Assembly: GCA_015075105.1 (NCBI GenBank)
Contig: JABTUZ010000002.1
Span: 1 to 64,000, forward strand
DNA: 64,000 bases
Direction: 5' to 3'
Source: Leptospiraceae bacterium
Lineage (GTDB): Bacteria > Spirochaetota > Leptospiria > Leptospirales > Leptospiraceae
Shown here: positions 1-7,783 of the stretch, piece after piece
Layout of the letters: every line of letters starts with the position of its first letter
Numbering within the stretch: the first letter of the stretch is position 1
Position numbers and translations under genes: made by a program
Notes under the pieces: model-generated
What the model saw: only the letters and a program-made list of their open reading frames with translations
What the model was told of the DNA's origin: nothing
The model's database searches: none

Positions 1-53
1 ATAGAAATCTTTCAATAAGACAAATTTACAGCAGAATTCTATTAGCTTACACA

Positions 54-3000
54 CTATTCATAACTTTTAGGTCTAAATTTACTTTCAATAAATTCTCTAA
101 ACCTATCAATATATCCAAAGACTGCAGGAACTACGACTAATGTAACCAATGTAGATATAACAAGCCCTCCTATGATTGCCACTCCCATTGCAGTTCTTGC
201 TTTCGAGGCTTCGCTCATACCAATTGCAATTGGAACAGTACCTGCAATCATGGCAAGGCTTGTCATAAGAATAGGACGCAATCGAACTCGACCTGCTTCA
301 AGAATTGCTTTATTTCTATCGTGGCCATCTCTGATCCCCTGCAAAGCATGGTCAACGAGTAGGATAGAGTTTTTTGTAACTAGTCCCATTAAAAGGATAA
401 CCCCAATCATACTAAAAATATTTAACATTTCTCCGGTCATCGCAAGAGCAAGAAATGCTCCAGAAATTGCGGGTGGAATAGCGAGTAAAATAGTAAAAGG
501 CGTTATGAAAGATTCATAGAGACTTGCAAGAACTAAATAAATAAAAAGTAAAGCCATACCGAACGCAAGAATTATATTTTGCATTAACTCTTTAAGATCT
601 TCTGATTGACCTACAAAAGCGTACCTTACTCCGGGAGGGAGAGGAATTTCTTTTTCTAACATATTTTTCGTAAGCTCAGTTGCAGTGGCGATAGCTCCTT
701 TGGGCGTGAGATTCGCAGTGATTGGAATAATTCTGGATCGATCCTGACGAATAATTCTAGAAGGACCTAATTTTTCTACACCTGTACTGATTGCTGATAT
801 TGGAATAAGCCTATAAGGCGTCATTACGTTAGGAACCTTGGCTTCTTTATATGTTGATTTTAAATTCCTTTGTGATGGTTTTAATCTCATTCTTATATCG
901 TATTCCAACTCTTTAAAGTGTAGTTTCCCTACAACCTCTCCCGCAATATGGTATCGAAGTTCAGCTCCTGCTATACCTGGAGTGACACCTACCATCTGCA
1001 TTTTTTCAGGATTTAACTGGATCTGGTATTCTGGTTTTCCTGCTTGAAAAGAAGTCCCTATATCTGTGAGTTCAGGATTTCCTTTCAACTTCTCCATTAC
1101 TTTTTCTGAATACTTTTGGAGAACTTCTAAATCGTCTCCTATTAGGTTTAAGTTGAATGGAAACTGGACTCCACCTACAGCACTAAAGTCATTCACTTTT
1201 GGCTTTGCATAAATAAACTCTTTTAGCAAGTCTCTGATATATTCTTTTACTTGTGCAGTATTCCTTGTTCTTTCTTTGCGAGGTACTAAAGTTATTGTAG
1301 AAACTGACACGTTAGGCTCACCATCTTGGTTTCCGACTAACGTACCGATGAGATGAACTTCAGGGATTTGTTTTAACTTATCTTCAACTTTTCTAACAAC
1401 TTCTTCCATCCCTTTAAGAGATGTCCCTGGTGGCATCTCAAGAGCAACCATGAATTCTCCCTGATCATTTGGAGGCATAAAAGTCTTTTTTACGAGACTT
1501 AAAGAAAAAATACTTCCAACGAAAACTAAAAAAGCCCCTATTAAAATAATAAAAGGTCTATTCAACCCAAACTTCATTATATACACATATAGATTTTCTA
1601 AACCAGTTTGGAATTTATCAAAAGATCGAATTACAAAATTCTTCTTGTGAGAAACAGTTCCTGCAAAATATGCACTAAGCATAGGAGCTACTGTCAATGC
1701 GTCAAATAAACTGATAATCATTGCGAATACTACAGTCAAACCAAACTGCTTAAAAAATTGTCCGATGATACCGCTTAAAAAACCAACCGGTAAAAATACT
1801 GCAATTACAGTTGCAGTAGTTGCAATAACTGCAAGTGCAACTTCTTTTGTACCGATTTCAGAGGCTTTGAATGCAGGGATACCCTCTTCCAACTTTCTAA
1901 AAATATTTTCTCGAACCACAATAGCATCATCAACTAAGAGACCCACCGTTAAGGACAATGCCAGAAGTGTCATTACATTTATCGTGAATCCCATTATCAG
2001 CATCAGTACAAACGCACCAAGTAAACTATTCGGAAGTGCAAGCCCTGTAATGATTGTAGAGCGGACGTTTCCTAAAAATAAATAAACTACAACTACTGCC
2101 AATAAAATTCCTATGATAATAGCTTCACTAACGTCTTCAATATTAAACCTAATCCATTTTGACCCATCGTAGATGAGAGTTAGATTTGGTTTTCCTTTGT
2201 CATTTTTGACTTCTTCATTGATTGCATGAATTTTATCCATGACCGCATTTGCAACTGCAACAGTATTGGCTCCGGATTGCTTATACACTTCTAAAAATAT
2301 TGCAGGTCTTGAAACTCTGGTAATCTTTTCTTTTTCCTTTTTCTTAGAATAAAATTTATCGAAGAAACCAACCTTTTCTTTTTTCGTTTCGATTGGTGCA
2401 TAAATTGAACCGATTGATTTTTGATCTTCTGTTCCGTCTTTCACCTGACCGATCGCCTTTAGAATAATAGAATTTCCAAGCTCGCCACCAAAAAAAATAA
2501 TTGCATTTTCGATTTCTTTTAATGTTTCAAATCTACCTATTGTTCTAAAAGCTGTTTCTTTCGAGCCAGCCTCGTATTTACCGACAGGAACATTACTTCC
2601 TGCGGTTTTGAACTGATTCGCTATTGCTAATGCAGATATTTGTGCAGCGTTCATCTTTTCTCGATCTAATTCAATTTGAATTTCTCTTCTGACACCACCT
2701 GTAATTTTAATCGCACCGACATTACTAATTCTTTCTAACTGTGGTTTGATTACTTCTTTTGCAAGATCATATATTTCAGCATCTGATAAATCGGCAATAA
2801 GACCATAACGAACAATGGGTTGATCTGCCGGGTCAAATCTAATGATCACAGGCTCTTCAATTCCATCCGGAAGATTTCTTCTGACTTTGGCAGTTTTGTC
2901 TCTGACTTGTTGCTCTGCATATTTTATGTCTGTCGATAAATTAAATTCAGCAATAACAAGAGAAAGACTTTCCTGATTTCTGGAAGTGAGTCGTTTAAGT

Positions 3001-3227
3001 CCGGATATAGAACTCAACTCTTCTTCGAGTGGCTTAGAAATTAGATTCTCAATTTCCTCTGGTCCTGCTCCAGGGTAAATCGTACTTACGGTTACTACTG
3101 GAATGTTTATATCAGGAAAAAGATCTACACCTAGTCGGTTGAGAGACACCCAACCTGTAATAAGCATTAAAATAACTAAACTTGTAATAAAGATTGGGTG
3201 TTTGATAGAAAATCCGGCGATATTCAT
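54..3227 (-). CDS. RND-family efflux transporter, inner-membrane pump (HAE1/AcrB type)
   Basis: A 1057-residue protein, the usual length for a proton-driven RND pump of the hydrophobe/amphiphile class, which expels lipophilic compounds from the periplasm or membrane. The N-terminus has the typical short cytoplasmic stretch and first membrane helix (residues about 12-30). A large periplasmic loop follows, then the TM4 segment with the paired aspartates of the proton relay (VDDAIVV, near residue 431), a second periplasmic loop and a second helix bundle. An unusual lysine-rich insertion (KKKEKEK) lies near residue 300. No membrane-fusion or outer-membrane partner gene is visible next to it. A near-perfect palindrome upstream suggests TetR-type control. 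Family is confident; substrate unknown. Confidence 0.93.
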   Translation of the reverse strand: MNIAGFSIKHPIFITSLVILMLITGWVSLNRLGVDLFPDINIPVVTVSTIYPGAGPEEIENLISKPLEEELSSISGLKRLTSRNQESLSLVIAEFNLSTDIKYAEQQVRDKTAKVRRNLPDGIEEPVIIRFDPADQPIVRYGLIADLSDAEIYDLAKEVIKPQLERISNVGAIKITGGVRREIQIELDREKMNAAQISALAIANQFKTAGSNVPVGKYEAGSKETAFRTIGRFETLKEIENAIIFFGGELGNSIILKAIGQVKDGTEDQKSIGSIYAPIETKKEKVGFFDKFYSKKKEKEKITRVSRPAIFLEVYKQSGANTVAVANAVMDKIHAINEEVKNDKGKPNLTLIYDGSKWIRFNIEDVSEAIIIGILLAVVVVYLFLGNVRSTIITGLALPNSLLGAFVLMLIMGFTINVMTLLALSLTVGLLVDDAIVVRENIFRKLEEGIPAFKASEIGTKEVALAVIATTATVIAVFLPVGFLSGIIGQFFKQFGLTVVFAMIISLFDALTVAPMLSAYFAGTVSHKKNFVIRSFDKFQTGLENLYVYIMKFGLNRPFIILIGAFLVFVGSIFSLSLVKKTFMPPNDQGEFMVALEMPPGTSLKGMEEVVRKVEDKLKQIPEVHLIGTLVGNQDGEPNVSVSTITLVPRKERTRNTAQVKEYIRDLLKEFIYAKPKVNDFSAVGGVQFPFNLNLIGDDLEVLQKYSEKVMEKLKGNPELTDIGTSFQAGKPEYQIQLNPEKMQMVGVTPGIAGAELRYHIAGEVVGKLHFKELEYDIRMRLKPSQRNLKSTYKEAKVPNVMTPYRLIPISAISTGVEKLGPSRIIRQDRSRIIPITANLTPKGAIATATELTKNMLEKEIPLPPGVRYAFVGQSEDLKELMQNIILAFGMALLFIYLVLASLYESFITPFTILLAIPPAISGAFLALAMTGEMLNIFSMIGVILLMGLVTKNSILLVDHALQGIRDGHDRNKAILEAGRVRLRPILMTSLAMIAGTVPIAIGMSEASKARTAMGVAIIGGLVISTLVTLVVVPAVFGYIDRFREFIESKFRPKSYE

Positions 3228-3283
3228 GAATTTTTCCTTTGTTCAACACCAAAATTTAACCTACGAATCCAAAGTCAATTCCA

Positions 3284-3303
3284 TTAAATAACCGGTTAGT
3301 TAA
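3284..3303. promoter_or_regulatory. TetR-type operator upstream of the RND pump gene
   Basis: TTAAATAACCGGTTAGTTAA is a 20-bp palindrome with a single mismatched pair. It lies 57 bases before the RND start codon. An AACCGGTT centre with ACTAA-like arms is common in TetR/AcrR operators. Binding by any particular regulator is inference; the TetR gene at 5618-6304 is only one candidate. Confidence 0.5.
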
Positions 3304-3425
3304 TAAGGTGCTGTAATTTTACATTTGGTCTTAGTTCGAGTTGTTTGGATTTATGAAGCTGTCTAAGTACAGTTAGGTCCGGATAGTTCTTCGGCACAAT
3401 TTGATTTTTTGCTTGTTTCACTTTT

Positions 3426-3917
3426 TTATGTAGCTCTTTTGCTTCTTTCAGTTTTTCGCCACTTCTTATGTCGTATCAGCCTATTGTATCGGATAGTTTT
3501 TCTCTTGGAGAGGTAAACTCCTACCGCAATAGAACTGACCTTAGGTGGAACTCCAAAGTCATAGAACTTGGCAGGGATGAGTATGTCCCATCCGGCAATG
3601 TCAAGTAACAAAAGAAGAGTAAAAAGAGCCGTTCTTGAAATGCCAAGCCATTGAGCAAATTCTCCCAATTCAATCCAATCTGCATTCTCAGGACGAAAGT
3701 TCTTCTTTTGCAAATTTTGCCCTTCTTCCTGATACACCGTCTTAACACAATCCAACTTCTCAAAAGTCTTCCACAGCAAAACATTCCTGTATCTCTCCAA
3801 CAATTCATGCAAGTAATCCTCTCTCGAAATAGTTTCAGTCCTCGAGGTAAACTCATCCATATACTTCTCTGGAATAAGCAGACTCGATTGGGTTCGCTCA
3901 AATTTTTCTGGGTTCAT
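3426..3917 (-). CDS. DUF1564 family protein, copy 1
   Basis: A 163-residue protein of the DUF1564 family, known to me almost only from Leptospira and without assigned function. Visible family features are an N-terminal SLLIPEK stretch (residues 12-18), a charged helical middle, and the core W-x2-LG-x2-A-x3-G-x-SR-x2-LF-x2-LL-x-LD (about 81-110) followed by AGWD and a GVPP turn. The SR-x2-LF part could be a small helix-turn-helix, which is inference. It is almost identical to copy 3 (56138-56605) but has a longer basic tail. It starts behind a good site (TAGGAG) and a conserved repeat leader (3957-4205). Confidence 0.85.
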   Translation of the reverse strand: MNPEKFERTQSSLLIPEKYMDEFTSRTETISREDYLHELLERYRNVLLWKTFEKLDCVKTVYQEEGQNLQKKNFRPENADWIELGEFAQWLGISRTALFTLLLLLDIAGWDILIPAKFYDFGVPPKVSSIAVGVYLSKRKTIRYNRLIRHKKWRKTERSKRAT

Positions 3918-3956
3918 AGTATTCTCCTAATATAAAAGTTTTCATTCCTCTATCCC

Positions 3957-4205
3957 TGCCCTTGATATAAGGTAAAATAATATCACGATAGAAATAAAAT
4001 TTTTGCAATTTTAGAAAAATTTTTTTAGTTTTTACACAAAAAGTCCCAAATCTGCACTAAATGCGTAATCTCTTGAAAACACCCAAAAAAGGTGGAGTTC
4101 CCACATTTTTGCGTGAAAGGTGAACAATTGGTATAAAGCATGCACTTTTCAGAAAAAAATGGAGTTCCCGCATTTTTGCACGAAAAGTGCAAATTTACAC
4201 TAAAA
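3957..4205 (-). repeat. Repeat array A, leader of DUF1564 copy 1
   Basis: Non-coding array with two cores: GTGGAGTTCCCAC at 4092-4104 and a GGAGTTCCCG variant at 4161-4170. The second is followed by a perfect hairpin, TTTGCAC/GTGCAAA (4175-4193, loop GAAAA). Between the cores is a module containing GGTGAACAATTGGTATAAAG and CATGCACTTT, which recurs in clusters B and C. Nearer the gene is a module ending in AAAAAGTCCCAAATCTGCAC, which recurs in C, D and E. It lies between the 3' end of the patatin-like gene and the DUF1564 start and points towards the latter. Confidence 0.85.
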
Positions 4206-4213
4206 GTGTATTA

Positions 4214-5090
4214 CTAAAAAAGCATTGATTGTTCGGATTCTAAAAAAGAAATACCTTTTTGAAAACCATGATCGTATGCTTTTTCCAAGCCCTCATCTGT
4301 TGCGGTGAGAAAGTTTACTCCTATATCACCTAGGTCTATGTCTGGCTGGATTTTTAAAATAGTGGCATCTTCCATTGTATCTGTAATTTCTATAGCCCCA
4401 AACAAATCTGAATAAAAACCTCCCATTTCAGCAGAAATAGCAATTACTTTATTAAACCCGGCTGCAATTGTTTCTTTAACAGGGCACCCACAAGTATAAG
4501 CACCATCGATATATGCCTCGTTATCAATCCACGCAGGCTCTTTCCAACCTTGAAGTAATCTAGTAGTAGCATACAAAACATCTTTTATATTATCTTTGTT
4601 TAATTGGTATTTATTTATTGTTTGTTTTGTTGTCAAATATGAGTGGCTTAAGGTTTTCATTCGCCCATTTAGCATCTTTTTTATTTGCAGCAATCATTAA
4701 TAATCTGCCAAGTTTCGTTGCACCTTTTTCAGTTTGAGTCATCTCCTTACCTGTTTCAGTTACAACTTTGCTAACTCCGATCATTAAACGAGTAGCTTCA
4801 TCAGAAAATAAATCATCAATAAAGTCAGGAATAGCTAAATCGATTCCAATTTTAATGCAAGCACTCATATCAAAATTAAATTCTTTTACTCCATGAACTC
4901 TCATTTTCCAATAATCTACAGAGTTTAACTTTTCTAATTTATTTACAGATGCATAAATAATAGGTATAGATAGTGAAGAAGCTCCAGAATATGCATTTGG
5001 TTTTAATCCCCCTCTATTAAATGCGTCGAGAACACCATGTATAAACACACCACGAAAAGAGCTTGCAGCGCAAGCAATTGCAAAGTTCAT
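4214..5090 (-). pseudogene. Patatin-like phospholipase, split by a frameshift
   Basis: Two overlapping frames together give a patatin-like protein of about 290 residues. The 5' part (5090 to 4611) carries an oxyanion-like SSFRGVFIHGVLD stretch and G-A-S-S-L (residues 36-40), matching the GxSxG nucleophile elbow except for its last glycine. The 3' part (within 4214-4693) carries the DGAY motif with the catalytic aspartate. The frames cross in an A-rich stretch around 4611-4640, so this is a real one-base mutation or a sequencing error. It overlaps the upstream DUF6125-like gene by 4 bases (ATGA), so it is the third gene of the TetR operon. Patatin identity is fairly sure; activity is doubtful. 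Confidence 0.65.
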
Positions 5091-5608
5091 AATTTCTCTC
5101 CATTAAAATAGAATTCAATAGTCATTTCGCATACCCCATATTTATGCATACTGCATCCCACTGGTTTTGGTTGAATTGAGTAATTAATTTCTAATTCATC
5201 GAGCCAACCAAAAATTCTTTCAACTATACCACATTCATATTTATCGATAACACCAAGTCGCCTAACGCCTTCAAAAGCAAAACATTTAGGAACTTTCCAT
5301 TCTAATTTCCCGTCTTCAGAAAAGTTCATTTCAAAATTCATGAATACCCCCTTGATAATTTGAAAACTACTTCTCAAAAAATCTTGTAAATCAGTGATAT
5401 TTGAAATCCTTTTCAAGCCTAAAATTTTTTTTAAGCGTTTAACCTCAATTTTCGCCATAGTACGGACTGCATTCTTATTTAATAAATTAGTTTTATCAAT
5501 TCCAAATTCTTCCAAACAGCCAGCAAACCAAGTTGCATCATGTGTCATCCAGTTAGCATTTAATAAATTTTTCAACTCATCTTTTTCTAATTCTTCATAA
5601 GCTTTCAT
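5087..5608 (-). CDS. DUF6125-like protein
   Basis: A 173-residue soluble protein without a signal peptide. The N-terminal half has W-M-T-H-D-x2-W (residues 20-27), then E-x-KR-x-K-x-LGL, a pattern I remember from DUF6125 proteins of anaerobes. Three cysteines and a His (CSMHKYGVC, about 152-160) lie near the C-terminus, where a ligand or metal site is possible. Function is unknown. It is the middle gene of a three-gene operon, 9 bases after the TetR gene and overlapping the patatin-like gene by 4 bases. Confidence 0.6.
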   Translation of the reverse strand: MKAYEELEKDELKNLLNANWMTHDATWFAGCLEEFGIDKTNLLNKNAVRTMAKIEVKRLKKILGLKRISNITDLQDFLRSSFQIIKGVFMNFEMNFSEDGKLEWKVPKCFAFEGVRRLGVIDKYECGIVERIFGWLDELEINYSIQPKPVGCSMHKYGVCEMTIEFYFNGEKL

Positions 5609-5617
5609 AGCATTCTC

Positions 5618-6304
5618 CTATTTGGCTAAACCATTAAAAATAATTTCTAAGCTATTTTTGTAATGAGTGGAGAGGTTTTTAAAATTTAAAGATGCACAAA
5701 GACCTGCGACTCCAAAAAAAATGCCTCCTACTGCCATTGAAACCTCATCAAGATTTGTAGCCCTCGGAAGTTCACCGTCATCTACCGCCTTTTTTAAGGA
5801 TTGAAAAATTAATGTCCTTAGTCCGTCTCCAGATATTTTTTCTATTCCGTCAACACTTCCAAATGTTATAGTTTTTTCTGCATCCGTTACCGGTTGAACA
5901 AATTTACTTCTGGATAAAATGTCTGCTCTTGCTTGATATGCTAAAAGTTCTTTCATTAAATATGGATGAAGCTCCGAGGTTTTGCCTGTATAGGAAAAGA
6001 ATTGATAAATCGAATCGAGCCCTGACTTTGATTTTTGAGAATATAAAAATAATTCAATACTCCAAAGCCCCACAAAATAAAAAAATATATCATCCTTTTG
6101 AGGAAAATAATTGTAAAACGAAGGCTCGCTTATTTCAGCTTTTTTGCAGAGATCTTTTATTTTAATTTCACTTGCAGGTTTATTTTTAAGTTCTTTGATT
6201 AAACTATGCAGAAGTCTCAATCTTGATTTTGCATATTTTATTTCACGAACTGTAAAATGGGACAAATTTACTTTCCCATATTTTTTAAAGACTTGATTTG
6301 GCAC
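5618..6304 (-). CDS. TetR-family transcriptional regulator
   Basis: A 228-residue regulator. Residues about 28-75 form the TetR DNA-binding domain, with the recognition region I-K-D-L-C-x-K-A-x-I-S-x-x-S-F-Y-N-Y-F and K-D-D-I. The remainder is a helical ligand-binding domain. It is first gene of an operon with a DUF6125-like gene and a patatin-like gene, so it probably controls that operon itself. Repeated operator-like sequences lie upstream at 6385-6417, and repeat array B sits further upstream in the same orientation. The ligand is unknown. Confidence 0.85.
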   Translation of the reverse strand: MPNQVFKKYGKVNLSHFTVREIKYAKSRLRLLHSLIKELKNKPASEIKIKDLCKKAEISEPSFYNYFPQKDDIFFYFVGLWSIELFLYSQKSKSGLDSIYQFFSYTGKTSELHPYLMKELLAYQARADILSRSKFVQPVTDAEKTITFGSVDGIEKISGDGLRTLIFQSLKKAVDDGELPRATNLDEVSMAVGGIFFGVAGLCASLNFKNLSTHYKNSLEIIFNGLAK

Positions 6305-6369
6305 GACTGTTCTCCTGTTCTTTGTCTTGGATATAGCAAAGTAAAATTTATTTTGAAGGAATTTATCAT

Positions 6370-6417
6370 ATTATACAATATTGCCAACTATAAAATTATA
6401 GTCAACTATAAAATTAT
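6370..6417 (-). promoter_or_regulatory. Candidate promoter and operator of the TetR operon
   Basis: CAACTATAAAATTAT occurs twice in direct repeat (6385-6399 and 6403-6417, 18 bases apart). The first copy is also part of an ACTATAA/TTATAGT inverted repeat. On the minus strand a TATAAT is at 6370-6375. This looks like a regulated promoter for the TetR gene; the protein that binds is inferred. Confidence 0.4.
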
Positions 6418-6455
6418 TTCTTTAGTCAATTTCTTTTTTTACAGAAAAATTGCCA

Positions 6456-6780
6456 AATCCGTATCAAGCACACACTTTACTAAAAATGAGTGGAGTTCCC
6501 ACATTTTTGCATGAAAAGTGCAAAATCTGCACTAAACGCGAAATTTCAAAAACTCTACTAAAGCTCAAAACCTCTATCTACAAGATAAACCGATTTGCAA
6601 AGATTCTACCTCTACTATTTCCGACCTCAGACCTCCGTCATCAGTCCTCTGAATTGGAGTTCCCACATTATTGCATAAAAGGTGAACAATTGGTATAAAA
6701 CATGCACTTTACTGAAAAATTGGAGATCCCACATTTTTACACGAAAAGTGCAGAATTTGCATTAAACGCGAAAAAGAAAA
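6456..6780 (-). repeat. Repeat array B, upstream of the TetR operon
   Basis: Three core copies: GTGGAGTTCCCAC at 6490-6502, TGGAGTTCCCAC at 6655-6666 and TGGAGATCCCAC at 6721-6732. The first and third are followed by TTTTTGCAT or TTTTTACAC, then GAAAAGTGCA and the ATCTGCACTAAACGCGAAA module. The second is followed by the GGTGAACAATTGGTATAAA module of clusters A and C. Orientation relative to the downstream gene is the same as in the DUF1564 leaders, although this gene is a TetR regulator. The rest of this 509-base gene-free stretch holds only A/T-rich sequence. Confidence 0.8.
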
Positions 6781-6813
6781 AACTTCCCAATATAGGAATC
6801 TATCAAAAATAAT

Positions 6814-7182
6814 TTAATAGCTTTTCTTTCTAACTAAAAAATAAATCAGAAGCCATACAGCACTTCTCATTCCCATTGCAAATATACTTTTAGTAGCAAC
6901 ATGAGCACTTGTGAAAAAAATAAACAAGAGAATAAATAATACTAAAATATTTCCAATAAGCACAACCGAGGTGAGCTGGATTCGCAAAGTGGAATTTTTC
7001 CAGATAAAAAATGCTACTGCCAGAGAAAAAATAGCCATCCCTACATTGTAAAATACAAGCCATAACAGAACAATTTCATCTGATTTTCTATGCCCCAGGA
7101 TAACAGAGATTCCTTCGATTATAGAAGGGATTGCGATAAGGAGAGATAGGAAAACTGAAAGTTTTAATGTATATTTTTTCAT
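6814..7182 (-). CDS. Small integral membrane protein, unknown
   Basis: Not recognised. From the ATG at 7182 it has 122 residues with about four hydrophobic segments (roughly 6-26, 38-60, 68-90 and 96-118) and a basic C-terminal RKKSY tail. An in-frame TTG lies 36 bases upstream, but the ATG has AAGGAAG just before it and gives a clean first helix, so it is preferred. It is divergent from the MarR gene and shares with it a short control region holding a perfect inverted repeat, so MarR may regulate both. Confidence 0.6.
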   Translation of the reverse strand: MKKYTLKLSVFLSLLIAIPSIIEGISVILGHRKSDEIVLLWLVFYNVGMAIFSLAVAFFIWKNSTLRIQLTSVVLIGNILVLFILLFIFFTSAHVATKSIFAMGMRSAVWLLIYFLVRKKSY

Positions 7183-7189
7183 AACTTCC

Positions 7190-7245
7190 TTGACAAATTG
7201 AAAATAGTTAGTATCCAAATATTTAGGAGCCTAATAATTTGTCAA
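7190..7245. promoter_or_regulatory. Divergent control region with nested palindromes (MarR operator candidate)
   Basis: TTGACAAATT (7190-7199) and AATTTGTCAA (7236-7245) are perfect inverted repeats flanking the gap between the membrane-protein gene and the marR-like gene. Between them sits TTAGGAGCCTAA (7223-7234), itself a palindrome. This suits a MarR dimer controlling both directions. Left and right arms could also pair in RNA. Binding is inferred. Confidence 0.5.
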
Positions 7246-7246
7246 A

Positions 7247-7783
7247 TTGAATATGAGTAGAAATTTAACCATTCTAACATCTGAAACCATGAAAGACATC
7301 CAAAATCGGATTCTATCGCAAAATCCTAAATTAAATAAAAATTCTATAATGGTTAGTTCGCGAGCTTTGCTATTTACAATTCAGTTAAGTTCCTTATTAG
7401 ATTCTTATTTTCAATCTTCAGGGTTATCTCAGCCTGGATTTTTAACCTTACTTATATTGAATACGTTATGCGAAAGAGAATGGACTGTTTTAGAATTGTC
7501 TGAAGTGATTCGTGTTAAACCTCCAACCATGACTGGAATTTTAGACACTTTAGAAAAAGAAGATCTAGTAATTCGCAAGAAGTCGAGTAGAGACAGAAGA
7601 ATAGTAACAGTGGAGTTAAGTAAATCTGGAAAAAAGAAAATCAGAAAAATTGGTCCTATTCATTTCTCAAACATTGAATCTGCTTTTGGAAAATTGGATG
7701 AAAAATTTTTTAAAAGTCAGAAGAAAATCATGAATAAAATCGAAGGTGCATTTTTAGAGTTTTCAAGGAGAGGTTTAAAATGA
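7247..7783 (+). CDS. MarR-family transcriptional regulator
   Basis: A winged-helix regulator of up to 178 residues. Residues about 60-130 hold the MarR core: LTLLILNTLCERE, the LSEVIRVKPPTMTGILDTLE recognition helix and the D-R-R wing (RDRRIVTVELSKSGKK). The start is uncertain: TTG at 7247, ATG at 7253 or ATG at 7289, none with an ideal ribosome site. The stop overlaps the following RND gene as ATGA (7780-7783), implying translational coupling. It probably represses itself and the pump through the palindromes upstream. Confidence 0.85.
   Translation: MNMSRNLTILTSETMKDIQNRILSQNPKLNKNSIMVSSRALLFTIQLSSLLDSYFQSSGLSQPGFLTLLILNTLCEREWTVLELSEVIRVKPPTMTGILDTLEKEDLVIRKKSSRDRRIVTVELSKSGKKKIRKIGPIHFSNIESAFGKLDEKFFKSQKKIMNKIEGAFLEFSRRGLK

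Noticed and set aside
4063-6780. Repeat arrays as a CRISPR
   Set aside because: The core copies are irregularly spaced, occur in single to triple copies and share their flanking modules. There are no unique equal-length spacers and no cas genes.
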